Assembly (NCBI GenBank): GCA_025267735.1
Contig: CM046306.1
Coordinates: forward strand, 33,144,960-33,208,959
Direction of reading: 5' to 3'
Source: Mactra quadrangularis
Taxonomy: Eukaryota > Mollusca > Bivalvia > Venerida > Mactridae
Length of the DNA stretch: 64,000 bases
Position 1 is the first letter of the stretch. Every line of letters begins with the position of its first letter. The notes beneath the pieces were generated by a model. It saw nothing but the letters and a program-made list of their open reading frames with translations, made no database searches and was not told where the DNA came from. This document shows positions 33,016 through 46,080 of this stretch, one piece after another. The translations under genes were made by a program, and so were the position numbers.

Positions 33016-33906
33016 GTATGTCTATTACTGATTGATTTTTAATGGATAATTGTTAAATTTAAGTATCATTATACATTGTATCTAATCAATTCTTTATTGC
33101 AAATAGACACAAAACCGATCATAGAAGTTTAGGGTTAAATAATACTATGCTTTACATTGTGAAATTTTGTGACTTTTTAGTGATGACAAAATTATTTTTA
33201 TTGCAATTTAGGTAAATAACTTGTTGTTAAGGATGTACAATCTTTGTAGATACTCACTTAGCAACAATACTAAATAGATTTAGCCAATATTATGTAGTAC
33301 GGCTTTTAAGAGTACATCCCAGCTAGGTTTGAAACTCGCACAGAGCATTTCGTATTTATTTCAGCCATAAAAGTGTACATGCACACAATTAATTGATTAT
33401 TTCTCTAAATTGTGACTTTGAACTCAGATTTCTGTAACAGTTATATAATTATATGGCATAATTCTGATATTATATAATGTTTCTTTTGTCTTGTGTTGCC
33501 ATGGTAACCATTTATTTTGTCATTAGAATTATTTTGTGCAAAATATTGATTATCATTGTGTAATCTACCTGGATATTCTGTTGGGGAAAGTATGACAAGA
33601 TAAACTTTAAGATTTCAAATTATCTAATTAACTTTCCTGAGATGTGTTGTCAACAACAATACTGTATACATGTAGGGCTGTCTCGATAAATGTAAACTGG
33701 AATCAGTTCATCTTTAGCTGTATAATTATTGATTAAAATCAGTTAATTGTTGGTCATTTTTGGTTCACTTAAAACAAAAATCTGTTAAATTAAGGGAAAG
33801 ACGCTGGCCACTGGTCAAAAGGGGAAAAATACGCAAAAAATACCAAAGTGGGGAAAATTCAAAATCTTTAGTTTGAAATTTGAAATATCCAGTATGTCCC
33901 CAGCCA
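33016..33906. other. nothing recognised
   Basis: Likely intron of whatever gene uses the preceding donors. Confidence 0.3.
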
Positions 33907-34232
33907 TTTTTAGCAAGACTGTGAAACAGGCGAAGCTATAAGCGGCATTTCAGAATTGCGATATTGAGTAGTGGTCCATTTTTCCGCATGCCAGCAAATA
34001 GTTCAATATTAAAAACTCGATACATAACTGCCTTTATCTTGCATTCACACATATTTCATAAAATTCATTGCGACATCAAATCTCTTCAATTTTGTGAACA
34101 ATTAAACTATGTTAGAAAAGTAATAACTCGACTGGTTACCGCGGATGTATACATGTACATCGATTTCATTCATGAAAAATTATGAATGAAAATATTTTAC
34201 TCGTCCCCGTATCAAGCACTATAGTCACGTGA
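33907..34232 (+). repeat. dispersed repeat of ~325 bp, partner of 9556-9877
   Basis: Inverted copy of the repeat at 9.6 kb, starting TTTTAGCAAGACTGTGAA and ending AGTCACGTGA. It contains GAAGCTATAAGCGGCATTTC and a CATTCATGAAAAATTATGAATG palindrome. The 73-codon ORF at 33964 is broken in the partner copy. Confidence 0.65.
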
Positions 34233-34826
34233 TTAACAATTCAATAACCCTGGAAAGACTCGATCAAACGCTATACTTTGAATTTGTAAGAACGGTTAAA
34301 TTTCACAATAATATAAACAGTGGAGTAAATGGTTTATTTCTGTGTAAAAAAATAAACAAATATTGAATGACACAATATGCTAGTTGTGAAGTAGTCTATA
34401 CGCCGTGCAAATTCGTTCCTTTTAGACTGTACAGCGTAGGAATAAATTCCCAGAGTTAGATGTAAACATGACAGGAACGCTGACATTTAGACAAAATGTG
34501 CTCGTAACAAAATTGATAAAAACTTGCGTTAAAACTGGATTTAAACATTAACATTCAGCAAAAGTGTACGGAATTAACTAATTCACATCTAGGATTAGGA
34601 TTTAACATCGGAGGATACAAATTTACTGGAATGTAGAGGATCAAAATATGCGAACGTCGCGAAAACTGGTTACGAAACATACTGGATAAACAAATATTGA
34701 TTTGAGCTCAGAATCCTAGTTCATAACCTACATATATGTGCTAATGTGTTCTGTGTGTTGCCCAGAACACTAGTCATTGTGTGCTTTATGGCTAGAGACA
34801 TGCATCATGCTCACTAAACAGGAAAC

Positions 34827-34860
34827 ATGGAACGCAGAAAAATTAAACATGAATTACAAG
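34827..34860 (+). CDS. candidate short exon (MERRKIKHELQ)
   Basis: ATGGAACGCAGAAAAATTAA and the following bases stay open to a donor GTAACT at 34861. An acceptor-like ACTAAACAG at 34821 would alternatively make a 39-base internal exon. Only the splice-like signals support it. Confidence 0.2.
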
Positions 34861-34866
34861 GTAACT

Positions 34867-36890
34867 TCTGATTTAAACTGTAGTTATTATGTGTAATATA
34901 CCCCGGCCCGTTTCAATATTAGCTGGGGAAGGGGGGGGGGGCTATTGCATTTACCGGTACGTAGTAATTCACCTGAACTAGAAATACCAGTATTAGAATT
35001 TTCAAAAATGTTTTACTGTGTATTCACAACGTATCCAAACCGTCCAAAGTTTATTTATAGAAGACAAGACTTAACATGCCCTGATAATATGTAAGACCAT
35101 TGAGTCTATTTTTAGAATTCCAGGAATTAGCACGCTTTGTTTACAATTGGAGTAAATGAATTGAAGTAATATCCCTCAACGTTTTAAGCCGTGCCGAGTC
35201 TATTTAGAGAATATCAAGATTTGCGTGACACGTGAATGATACCTAACATTTAGACCTTTTTTGATTCATTTTATGGAACTTTCTGGGCTGATGAAAGTAC
35301 ACCGAAAAAACAGGTGTTGTCCAGGATTTGTTCGGACTACGAACATAAAACAGCATTATTATGGTAGACTCTAGAACTGTTCCTGTCTATTTGACATATA
35401 GGGACTAGCCCCAATCTTTGAGCAAACCGAAATATTCCTATATAAATAAGAAGGGTGTTAAGCTAACAGCTATGTTTATGAGGGGCATGACTTAAATCTG
35501 TCTCAGTGGATACTGGTTACGCCTCTCGGCTGATTGGATACAGATAATCTTGGTTTACGATAAACCCGATCCAAAATTCCTAGCTGGAGTAATCGCTTAT
35601 AAATTGCTATCGCTTATAAATATGCAGCAAATCTGTTCACAAAGACGTGCGTGAAATATATCAGTACGTGTGGTTTTTAGCATGAACCACAATTTAGGAG
35701 AGCATCTATTTTGCAATGTATTAAGAAATAAATTAATGAAAATAATGCACTTAAAGTGCCCATCAATGGCAGAATTTTTATTGCAGTACTATAAAATTAA
35801 AAATTATTACAATTTAATTAGCTCTGTCAGCATTTGTAAATAAAAAAGGAGCACGCAAGTAAAAGAAATCATGAACTGCTTCTACCATCAGATTCTGACG
35901 ACTCCAATGTGTAAATAAGTGATCTTATTTTAAGTTCATGATAATTTGTCTTTTATCGGGGCTACTGTCCCCGAACACCCGCTTTTTCATGGTCATCGTC
36001 AATACCGACACGTTGAAGACACAGGGATTCATAACGATAACCATTTATACCTATATCCATGGCTGCCCAAATTGTGGCATGTACCCATTAAATAAAACCC
36101 TCTTTTGGCTTCAAAGTTTGCATTGCATGTCTATGGAAAGTATGTTATGAATTTTAAAAAAATTCAGAATTTTTGGATTTGCGGAGGTTAAAATCTATGC
36201 TATTTTAAAATCACAAACAAAATTTGAGTAAATTCCATCCGATAGTTATTTAGATATTTCATTGGGTCCAGCTTTATGGCAAAATACCTATAAAATGAAA
36301 ACATTTTGTATTTTTAATGTGTATTTCACAATTCATGTTGTTTCATTTCAATTGGTGATATTGTTCTCTAACTCATGCTGTTGCGTTGTCCTTTTTTTCA
36401 AAAATGTACATACTGCAGGCTGATCCAACAATTGTTATCAACTTCATTTATGATAATTTCTACAGCATACCTTAAAAGTAACTCATATTAGCAGAACAGT
36501 TCTGTTCTGTTTATGATAGCTATGAAAGTAAGATTACAAAAACAAGAATTATTTGAAATTTCTTTTTTCCATTTTTGAATCATCTAGCTTGTGAATTATG
36601 ATTTTAATTTTTTCTTCACGTGTTCAACATGATTTTGATATTTTACTTGAAGTACAATATTTTGTTATTATAGACAGGATGTATGAAATCATTGTGTTGA
36701 CATTACTGAAAATCATTATTTCTATTGAATGAGGAAATAAGACTTCTCACAGCTCTTCATCAACTAGTAATTATACAAGTCCATTGATCAGTGAGTTATA
36801 AGAAAATGTATGCCAATCTTTCTTAAAAAGCTCTTAATCATCAGATTTGATTTATACCTAAATTAATGACTGGTTATACGTGAGACGAAA
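34867..36890. other. nothing recognised
   Basis: AT-rich, with a G-tract near 34930. No gene or repeat boundary is supported. Confidence 0.4.
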
Positions 36891-36965
36891 CTAAAGCTTG
36901 AACTATTGATGGTTGTTTGAGCCTTCAACACAGTCTTGCTTCAGTGCTTTTCAGCACTTTGATTA
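36891..36965 (-). repeat. dispersed repeat, copy 2 of 2
   Basis: Reverse-complement match to 216-296, with the same AGTGCTTTTCAGCACT palindrome. Confidence 0.6.
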
Positions 36966-37662
36966 TTCATACATACAGACACTGCCATTTATGCTTATTA
37001 TTGGGGGTCAAACTGTTTTGGGTTCTAAAATGCATATTTTGGCATTTTAGTGATTTTATTTTTTAAGTTGCTTTACACATCTACAATGTATATCAGTTAT
37101 TGACAACTGTAATAAAACAAGATTTTATTTTTCAAACATTCAAATGCACTTTGATGACTTTAAAGTGTTACATAAACCTTGCAAGTATTAAGCAAATAAT
37201 TGCTGCAATTTTCTAGTTACTGAAATTATCTGACTACATGAATGGAACGTGCATTTTTATGTTATATTTATTTCATGCAATTGAAGGAATGAACATAAAA
37301 GTTGATTTTAGTGGTGCATGCCCTAAATATAGTACTAACATTTGGAAACACTTCACTAATTTTACGTACATTAAGTGCAGAAGAATGCACTACATAATTA
37401 TACGAAAATGTCTCATTTTGAAAATTGCACATGAAATTGAGAACTACCATTTTGCTTTAATGAGCACCTGTTATATTTACCTAAGGTTGTGAGAAATATC
37501 TTATTTTTGAATTACCTGTATAGACAACATTATTCTGGCTTGGTTTTATCTTGCTCAGTACTCCAATGTTTTTGCAATTTCTTTGGTTATATTTTACCTT
37601 CTTGTTGACTTACTTAATACTCAATGTCCTTGGAGAGTTCTATATCTCTGAACTTAAGCTAA
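36966..37662. other. nothing recognised
   Basis: The overlapping 84- and 60-codon ORFs on opposite strands lack any supporting signal. Confidence 0.4.
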
Positions 37663-37835
37663 TAACAATAATAATAAAAATGATAATGATAATAATAATA
37701 ACAACAACGATAATAATGAAATAAAACTGTAATGAAGACGAGAGTGATGATGACAATGATAACGACAATGATAACGACAAGGATAATGATATAATGATGA
37801 TAATAAAAATGATAATAATAATAACCTAAGCTAAT
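37663..37835 (+). repeat. degenerate (AAT/GAT/AAC)n microsatellite
   Basis: Mixed trinucleotide and ACGACAATGATA repeats. A similar, purer tract is at 50702-50823. Confidence 0.8.
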
Positions 37836-37912
37836 ATACTAGGCATGTTTTTCCCAGCTAGGTTTACTGGTATTAGCAAAAACAAGGGAAAATAATGAAG
37901 AAGACTAAGCAA

Positions 37913-38098
37913 ATGAAAATTTGGCAATAATGTCGATTTTCCTCCATTGATTAGACAATATGGAGAAGTTTCCGGCCTTGTGGAAGAGTAGGTGAGAACT
38001 GGTTATAGACAATGGTCCAGGAAAGCTAGGTTAGGTGCGCTGGACGCTGTAAAATGACCTAAATTGTGTTGACACAGCGTTAAATCCAATAAACAAAT
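37913..38098 (+). mobile_element. SINE family S1, 5' truncated
   Basis: Starts within the body (GGCAATAATGTCGATTTTCC) and ends GTTGACACAGCGTTAAATCC plus an (AATA)n tail. No head. Confidence 0.75.
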
Positions 38099-38539
38099 AA
38101 AATAAATAAATAAAATTAAGTATGTTGATCCGGCGCATTAAATTAAACCAAAGTCAACTCTCAGACTCCCCGGTAACTGACTGAGCCTAGACTGAATGAA
38201 CTATTAAGATACTCATGGTATAATGCAGCTGATATTTGGAGGTTTTATTATACACCACAGGAGCAGATGCTCTGATTATTCCAAGGAAGTACTTGTATTG
38301 AAAACTGTAAAATTACTATCATTTCCGTAAAACCATTAAGATTGTCTCTATAATGATAACATTTAATTTCTTACCCTGTTGTAAACATAAGAGAGACTCT
38401 TGTGCTCTAGTAATAAAATAATTAGAAAGTATAGTGAAACAGCCAGAAGATAGACATTGGTTGCTTTTGTTGCTTTTATCAGATAGTAACTGTTGTATGG
38501 TTATCATGTAGAAAAAAAGATTTGAGAAGGAGATTTTAG
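38099..38539. other. nothing recognised
   Basis: No supported feature. Confidence 0.4.
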
Positions 38540-38925
38540 GAGCTTGTTCTTTAGGGGTTGATGTTTCTAAAAGATAGCTGATGTTGAGAGGTTATTGTTG
38601 TAGAAAGTTGTTAATGAGATATGTTCCTTGTCGAATGAGGACTGTTAATGAGAAGTGACTCTTATTGAGGGATGGCTGTTGTTAAGAGATGATTGTTGCT
38701 GAGAGGTGAGTGTAATTTAAAGATGACTGTTGTTGAGAGCTAGCTGTTGTTGAGAGGTGGTTGCCTTTGAGAGGTGGATATTCTTGAGATGCTTCTATTG
38801 TTGATCGATGATGGTAACTGAGAGACTGTTGTTGAGAAGTGACTTTTGTAGAGAGGTGTCTGTTGTTGAGAGGTAACGGTTATTGAGAGATGGATGTTGA
38901 GAGATGGCTGTTGTTTTTCTGTACT
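38540..38925 (+). repeat. diverged minisatellite, unit about 20 bp
   Basis: Some 17 to 20 degenerate copies of GTTGTTGAGAGGTGACT. The unit matches the remnant at 31577-31700, so the array probably expanded inside a Tigger-like element. Confidence 0.7.
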
Positions 38926-39364
38926 AAGCACTGGTATGTAAAGTGTATTCCTGTACTAAATCAATGAGTGCTTGTGTGAGTTACAATTCACATCTGAGAT
39001 TCTGATGATTACAGACAGTAATACTTGTGAGGTAATATTTTACTGAAGTTTGGGTCTAACCTGTGCAATACTGCAGACATATCATGTTTTATCGTACATT
39101 ATAAACTATGAGTATAGATTTTGTTGTCTGCAGTTGCACTTACCTGTGAGAGGGAGAAGTATTGAGCTTCACAATCATGAATGAGTTCTTAATTAATTCA
39201 CCTAAGTTTTATGCTCCACAGCTTGTGATTTCTGCAGCATTGCTTTTTTGTGCTCACTGCTCACTGATATTCTGATGCATATCATGATGACAGCCATACA
39301 ATGAGTTCTTGTGATCGGCATGAAATTCTTATGGATGTCATAATGACAACAATTACTGGTCTTA
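38926..39364. other. nothing recognised
   Basis: No supported feature. Confidence 0.4.
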
Positions 39365-39553
39365 AATTACTGGTTATACCCTCCCCTGTAGGTTTGACAA
39401 TAACATCAATTTTCCTCCATTAATAAGATATACAGAGAAGTTTCCAGCCTTGTGGAAGAGTAGGTGAGCACTGGTTATAGACAAGGGTCCAGGAAAGCTA
39501 GGTTAGGTGCACTGGATGCTGTTATATATGACCTATACAATGTGTTAGGTGGG
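39365..39553 (+). mobile_element. SINE, S1 body with S2-type 3' end, 15-bp TSD
   Basis: The body is S1-like (AGAAGTTTCCAGCCTTGTGG, GAGCACTGGTTATAGACAAG), but the 3' end is ATATGACCTATACAATGTGT, as in S2. Exact duplications caattactggtctta at 39350-39364 and 39554-39568 show that the chimeric unit inserted as such, 5' truncated. Confidence 0.8.
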
Positions 39554-39568
39554 CAATTACTGGTCTTA

Positions 39569-40574
39569 GAGAATGATTCCATAAACGTTGAAATAGCTCC
39601 CTGTATCACTGTACTGTCAGTGGTACAATGATTTCTCTAACTTGAAATTATGAACTCCCTAACTGTATTGGAGGCAGGGTTTTGTTTCAGAAACAATTTC
39701 TTGTACCTTGAAATAACTCCCTGTATGAGGGGTCTGTGTTATTTGAATCAATGTACATTTTACCTCGAAATAGCTTGGTGTACTGGGGCCCCATACTGTT
39801 GCTGATGCTTAAAGTGTAGAATTTTACCTGATGTCAAACATATGGAGCAATTATAATTGTAAACTGTGGAGGCATTATAACTGTAAACTATTTATGACTG
39901 GCTCACTGATTTCAAGTGCATCCCTGGGAGACAATGGTGTTACTGAGATGTACTGATTTTGTTTATGATGGGGTACAGTCTGACCTGTGTATACAAACCT
40001 TTGGAAATGTATTGGTATACATGTACAAATCAATTGAAATCCATATAGACAAGACTGTCTTTATTTCATGGTGTAATATCATATAGTAAAATCTCAAACA
40101 GCATGACATCATTAATTCTTATTTAAAAGTTGGTTTCCTGGTAGGACAAGCACCTACATATTTTACTTGCCTGAACCAAATGTTTACAAGTTGCTCAAAC
40201 CCAAATATGGGTTATTGTGGGAATTGAACAACTTTTAATGTTGAGCGCTGCTGTCAAGTAAAAAAATCCATGTTACTAGCTCTACTCGGGAAGTTGTTAT
40301 AATAACAATAGGTTCTCTACTGTATTTCACTAACTGCCAGAACTTTGCTCAGTCAGTCAGTAGTGTCAGTCAGTCAGTATATATAGTGAAGGGTTGGATC
40401 AACTTACATTCCAGGACCATTCTCTTGCCTACCTCCATCTCAAGAAGGGCAGTTGTCGGCTATTGTGGTAGAGATATGTGCCAAGTACTAGATTTAAAGT
40501 TTGGTCCAGAGATATAGGCCTGGCTAGCCACTATGAGTTAGGAGACTGACCTCTGCAAATTTTTGAAATATAGC
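39569..40574. other. spacer with short CAGT repeats near 40360
   Basis: Repeated CAGTCAGTCAGTAGTGT. 40170-40260 resembles 53215-53330 (ACAAGTTGC-C-A--CCAAATAT), an unnamed dispersed repeat. Confidence 0.35.
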
Positions 40575-40584
40575 ATGAAGAAGC
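40575..40584 (+). CDS. candidate first exon (MKK) with donor GTAAGT
   Basis: ATGAAGAAGC meets the consensus donor GTAAGT at 40585. This is a very short exon ending in phase 1; chance is a real alternative. Confidence 0.15.
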
Positions 40585-40866
40585 GTAAGTCATCATTACT
40601 ATTTCACTAAGGAAAATAAGGTTGGAAAAAGGTTGTTTGGTATTTTGTGATATTAAGTATATAGTAGTTAAACAACAACTGAAAGGGTATAATAAGTGTT
40701 GTGCAGGGATTTAACCTCTCTTAAGACTCTTATGATCTTACGGGGCTCAAAAAGTTTCCCTATCATAACTTTACTTAAGGGGATTTCAAGTAGTTCACAG
40801 ATGTTAAGTTTTGTACTGGGACTGTATATCATATATGTGTTAATTATTTGTTTGTAATATTCATCA

Positions 40867-41180
40867 GTCTGATTAGCTCAGTTGGTAGATGATCTGTGGT
40901 GCTTTTCACAAAAATTCTTACGAAAAAAATCGTCGTAAGTCAGTTTTATATAATTAGCACTTCAAAGTCAGCCGGATATTAGGCATATTACTGTGATATG
41001 ATATTTAAAAGTTATACACAATTCTACACATTTTGTGTAATATTTAGAATTGATAGGCCAAAAATTGAGCTTATTATTAATGTTCCTTGCTTTTGCCTTA
41101 CGAAGATTTTTTCGTAAGAATTTTTGTGAAAAGCACCTCAGATTTGCAAGGAGATTGGATGTTCAAGTCTTGCATTTTTC
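40867..41180 (+). mobile_element. tRNA-like SINE head interrupted by a MITE
   Basis: GATTAGCTCAGTTGGTAGA (A-box) at 40871 and, after the insertion, GGATGTTCAAGTC (B-box-like) at 41157. Removing 40898-41137 restores a tRNA-like spacing. No conserved SINE body follows, so this may be a tRNA pseudogene. Confidence 0.5.
40898..41137. mobile_element. 240-bp MITE (family M240), copy 1
   Basis: The termini GGTGCTTTTCACAAAAATTC and GAATTTTTGTGAAAAGCACC are perfectly inverted. The next block TTACGA--AAAAAT is also inverted. It shares interior blocks with 54895-55137 in the opposite orientation. The 97-codon ORF here is inside the element and is not a gene. Confidence 0.85.
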
Positions 41181-42916
41181 TAGTAGGTTGTTTGTACTTC
41201 GTTTGATTTTATGTGTACACATAAACTGTGCTCTCCAAAAGTTCTTGAGCAAACGAAGTTTTGATAATAAATTGCTCACCACAGGTAATACTAGTATAAT
41301 TAAAGTTTATTCATTAACATCATTAGAATGTAAGTTGGTATAAACTTTTTAATGTTGATTTTGGAATCACTCACATGACTTGTTTCTTTTTTATGTGAAA
41401 ATGTGAGTCAATTTATCCTAAAAAACAGGATTTGTTTGTAGGACAGGAGGGGACTGTATTTGTGTTTGATGTGGAAAATTTGCTGAATCATCATTTTCTG
41501 TTAGTCTCAATTCTTGACGTGGCTATTCTTAGAAACTTCCCAGAATGTGGCTAAAATGCCGTCTGATGGGTATTATAGGAACAAGTTTTTTTCAACAACA
41601 ACAAATCAAAAACCATTGCTCTCTTAAAACTTTGTTCCAGCATACCTGTATTTACAAGTAATGGTAGATTGCACACATGAAAGATGACCATTGTTAGTGA
41701 AATGAACCCTGGGCATTATCCGAAACCATGGGAGCGTGGATGTTGGACTGTAACATTTGTATAGGAAGTACTGGCAGACGGTAATATCAAGACTGGTCAA
41801 AGTTTAAATACATTCTAACACCTGAATTGTAGGTTAATGGTTGAATTATACTGTATAGATGTCCAAAAGTTCACACCATGGTCAGTGAAGATGGACAATG
41901 GCCACATTGGTGTAGTTTTAACCAGTCGGGAGTCTATTCTATATAATTTTCTGTAATCTCTTTTTTGAATCAAAAACCATAAATCTTACAGATGTTGACA
42001 CATTTTCAATGGTGATACACTTAAAGTTTTTATATACTTTCACTATTTTGAATAGAGCCTCTTTTTGATTATAACAGCCTCAATTCTATTTTTCAGCCTC
42101 ATTTTCATTATCACTGCCTCACTTTGATTCACAATAAATGGTCAGATTTAATATGATTTTATCTTTTTAAACACATCTAGTTTAAGTAAATAAAAATTCT
42201 CTTTATTTACATAAAGATTCCGAAAAGCCAATTGCTGAATAAGCATATTAATGTGAAATAATCTGAATTACTTATTGCTTGGTTCACTGTACATATTATG
42301 ACTAGCTACGGCTTGATCCTGCTTCGGATGCAACTTAAATATTAGGAAGATGTTGTAAATGGCTAAATTAAGTATTTCACATTCAAAACGTGTAGTGAGA
42401 CCACTCTGCTGATTTGAATACTCAATTATCGATAATGAATACTGTCATGAGTATTTAAATCAGTGGGGTTGGTGTATGCCCTACTAAATAAAACTTATCA
42501 ATAGTAATACATGTACAATGGCATGATAATACAATGTAATTGATCGAGTCAGGTTAATAACCTGTAAACAGAGTGTTATTTCGTTTGGTTGATAATGTTC
42601 AAATGTCTGTTATTATAGAAGAGACTTCTGTTTATTGATGGAACATTTTTCTCCATGTATTGATATTGATTGATCTATAATTTTGTTTTATGTATTTATG
42701 GACTCATTTAGTGTTGGTTGTAGAATCCTTTATAATATTTGTGTTAATTAATCAATTCATAAAAAATACATGACTCGTTTAACCTGAGGTCAGTTAGATT
42801 GTTGATTTGTGTGTTCTGCCATATATGATTGAAATATGCTTTTTGTGTTGCCTGAAAAGGGAATATATAAGAGCTAGTTTTTTCTGCAGTGTGGTGTCCT
42901 CTGTTGTCCTGAGCAG
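41181..42916. other. nothing recognised
   Basis: AT-rich spacer. Confidence 0.4.
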
Positions 42917-43235
42917 AAGTCAAATACTATTAAAGCTATGCCCTTGAAACATCATGGGTTGATTGATCGCAGTGCAAAAGTGTTGTGCTCAAGAACCATG
43001 ATTGGCTGCTTAAAGATTTGGAGTTATTGCCCTTTGTTGCGTGTTGTTGTCTGAAGTATAAGTCCAATACTATTCAAACTACTAATTTGAAACTTCAAAG
43101 GTTGATAGGTCTCACAGTGCTGAAGTGTAGTGTACATGTAGACTATAACTCATAATTTGGAGTTATTGCCCTTAGGTGCTTTGTCTTGTCTATAAGTCCA
43201 ATTCTATTCAAGCTACTAATTTGAAACTTCTTGGC
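42917..43235 (+). repeat. tandem array, ~135-143-bp units
   Basis: Units start near 42917, 43060 and 43194 (partial). They share AAGTC-AAT-CTATT-AA-CTA, GAAACTTC and GATTTGGAGTTATTGCCCTT. The GAGTTATTGCCCTT motif also recurs through the element at 58322, suggesting a relative of it. Confidence 0.6.
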
Positions 43236-43444
43236 AGTGTTTGCTTGCTGTACCTTGTCTCAGACCTGAATGTTCTATAAATTTTCAATAAAAAATATCT
43301 ACTAGAAGCGTTACTTTTGAATTGAAATGTTTGCAATAGTATCATGGTTTTTGTTCACACTCTTTGATTGTGGAACTCTTGACATTAACTCTGAAATTGT
43401 TATACTTACTATTTAAACCCAGACAGGGTGTACATACATGACTT

Positions 43445-43510
43445 GTCAGTGCCAAATTAGACTAACTTCTTGTAAATAAATGTAGGATATAGACTAGTGT
43501 TGCACTGACC
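43445..43510. mobile_element. short hairpin MITE (family H70), copy 1
   Basis: GTCAGTGCCAAATTAGACTAA and TAGACTAGTGTTGCACTGAC are inverted. The interior TGTAAATAAATGTAGGATAT matches the copy at 47245. Confidence 0.6.
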
Positions 43511-45794
43511 CATCTTTAGGTAGATGTATTTTACAATACGTCAATGTGGGTTATTTAAATGTTTGTTTGTTTGTATTGATAGATTTGTTTTAAAAACTTT
43601 GACCAAAGATAAACAATTACATTGTTAAACAATTATTGTTTTTATCTTGATACAGTGTACATTACAGCTGTCATAATTATATTAGAACATTGTGTTATAT
43701 GTCAGCTTGTAGTTGAGTACTTAAAATTTCAAAATTATTTGTAACACCTTTTTTTGAGAGTTTGGAATAAGAGTTATGAATGAAAATTGATGCACAGTTA
43801 CTGTAGTGCTGTTCTGTTCTGTTACTGTAGTGTGAGAGTCAAGTAGTATTCCAGGACTTCATTGTGCATTTACATAATGGTTTTATGGATAGTGAAATCA
43901 TGATTAATAATAATCATTATCTATTCTTGTAAATTGTAATCAAACTTGTAATTTTTGTGGACTTCAATAAAAATTCTATGACTTTTGGATTTATTATACA
44001 AAGAATTTCAGGATGCCTATGAATTTTCTATCAAAAGGAAGGTATGGATATTACAATCTATTCTAATATACATTGTAGTCAATACATTTTGCTAAAGTTT
44101 GAAGCAAAAAGAACATTAAGTATGATGACTTTAGTTTTATGATAAAATATAGACTTTTCCAATAAATGATACAATCATTTTCTGACAGTAAGATGAAAAC
44201 AATTTGAATAAATTTTGTACTTTTATGTTTTGTTGTTAAAAAAATATTGGCATTATTTTGAATGCTTTAATTAAATCGTTTAATGGTGTGTAACATGTGA
44301 TTGAACATCTTTGATACAATGTTCTTGTCTTTATTTTATCTTACGATAAACATTAACAATTGTGATTATTTGTTCAGGAATTGAACTATTTGTCCTCCTT
44401 TTTGAAGAGTCTTACTTATTTTTAATCTAAAAATGTTTTACTTTGCATTTTGATCTGAGTAATTGAATCATAACAAGTATTATCTATAAATCTGACCATT
44501 TCAATCTGCAGGGATCATCCGAGGGTTAAAAGTTCTCGTTCTTAAATATATGTACAAAAATGTATAAATTAAAATTTTCTTATATGAAGAAAAGATTATA
44601 CAATCGGTTTGTAAACCATTATAAAAATATTTGTTTGTACATAGAAAGTCTTTTGGTAACAAAATAATATTACATAAAACCATCTTGACTCTCTTTCTAT
44701 AATGTCATTACAATAACCTTTAAACTAAGTAAGACTTGTGTCTGGGTCTCTAGAAAAACATACTTAGATATAGTCCATGATAACAATAGCTTATATAGTT
44801 CTTATACACTGGTCTCATTTCTGATTTTATTTTTTGATCTGCACCTAAATTTGACCTTATTTATGGAAGAAAATTAAATAAATGTCTTTTTGTTCATAAT
44901 TATTTTGTACATGTTTTAGTGATCTTTAAATGCTTGTGACTGATTTAACAATTTTGTCTGTTGGTGGCACCTTTTGCTTTATGGCTGCAAGGCCTACCGG
45001 TATTTAAATGTAACAAAGTTTGAATATCTCACATAAAGTGACTTTGATTGGATGTATTGGTGTCGCCTTATTCAAGATTTCTATTTTATCCCAATTTTAT
45101 TTTTTTAAAGGAAAATTTGAATCTTTAAACTTTTTGCGAAAACTTATTTTCCGCAATCAAAATAAAATTTAAAGTAGTGAATGGGGCTTATGGGAGGGAC
45201 ATTAATACATTAATCTAACAATTACTTTTCTATGGCCTGAAATAGATCAAAGTGGACATAATAATTATAATACATGTACAATGTATATATATATATAAGT
45301 ACTATCATAATTATTATACATGTATTATTTATACATAAATATAATCATTACAGATTACTATCTTAATTGTTCATTATGTTGTGATAAAATATTGCAAACC
45401 TTTTAAACTACTAAGTTATTTTATCAATTTGATAATCATAATCATCCTAAGTTAACGTAATCTATATTGAAATTAAAACTATGTAATTGTGAAATATTTT
45501 AATATTTTATCTTACATGTACATGATGTGGATAATTTACAGAGAAAACAAGATGGCGGATGGATGATACGTTCATTCGAAATCGCGTTCACACGAGCTTT
45601 TTTGGAGGTCCCATCCAAATTCGAGTGAACGCAAATGGACTGTATATACATTGTATATTAATGTATTTTTTTTTATCAAATAAATTCATTGATGGAGCTC
45701 ACTGGATATTTGGGGACTTTGTGGTTCATGGGTCATGATTGTTTGGCTGTTGTTTATATATAGTTCTTGGACACCACCATAATACTAGGCGTCA
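43511..45794. other. nothing recognised
   Basis: AT-rich. AAGATGGCGGATGG at 45550 is YY1-like, but the frame closes within five codons. A GTTCACACGAGC patch follows. No gene supported. Confidence 0.35.
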
Positions 45795-46080
45795 TGATGT
45801 GTATTAGTGCAGACATGATTGCTGTCTACTGATCAAGGGGTTGTGGGTTCGATTCCTGGGTGGGGCATACTTTCATGGAGCTTGGTCATGAAATAATTTC
45901 TAGTCATTCCCTCCCCTACCAATGATTCTTAATCATGTAGGGCAGTTGTCAGTCACTGACAAAAATATGCGTCTAGTATTTGGTTAATAGCTAAATCCAG
46001 AAGTTTAACCTTTCCAGAAAAAGTGAGTAGGTTGACTAACCGCCTTTATATGACCTATACAATGTGTTGCTATGGCGTCA
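45795..46080 (+). mobile_element. SINE family S2, second copy
   Basis: B-box GGGTTCGATTCCTGGG, body AGCTTGGTCATGAAATAATT, GTGAGTAGGTTGACTAACC, and end ATATGACCTATACAATGTGT. The A-box region is diverged. Target duplication uncertain. Confidence 0.75.

Noticed and set aside
41050..41343. 97-codon ORF with basic, Phe-rich N-terminus
   Set aside because: Its first part is the inverted terminal region of the M240 MITE.
45545..45565. AAGATGGCGGATGG as a gene start
   Set aside because: Frame stops after four codons and no donor follows; at most a promoter-like motif.
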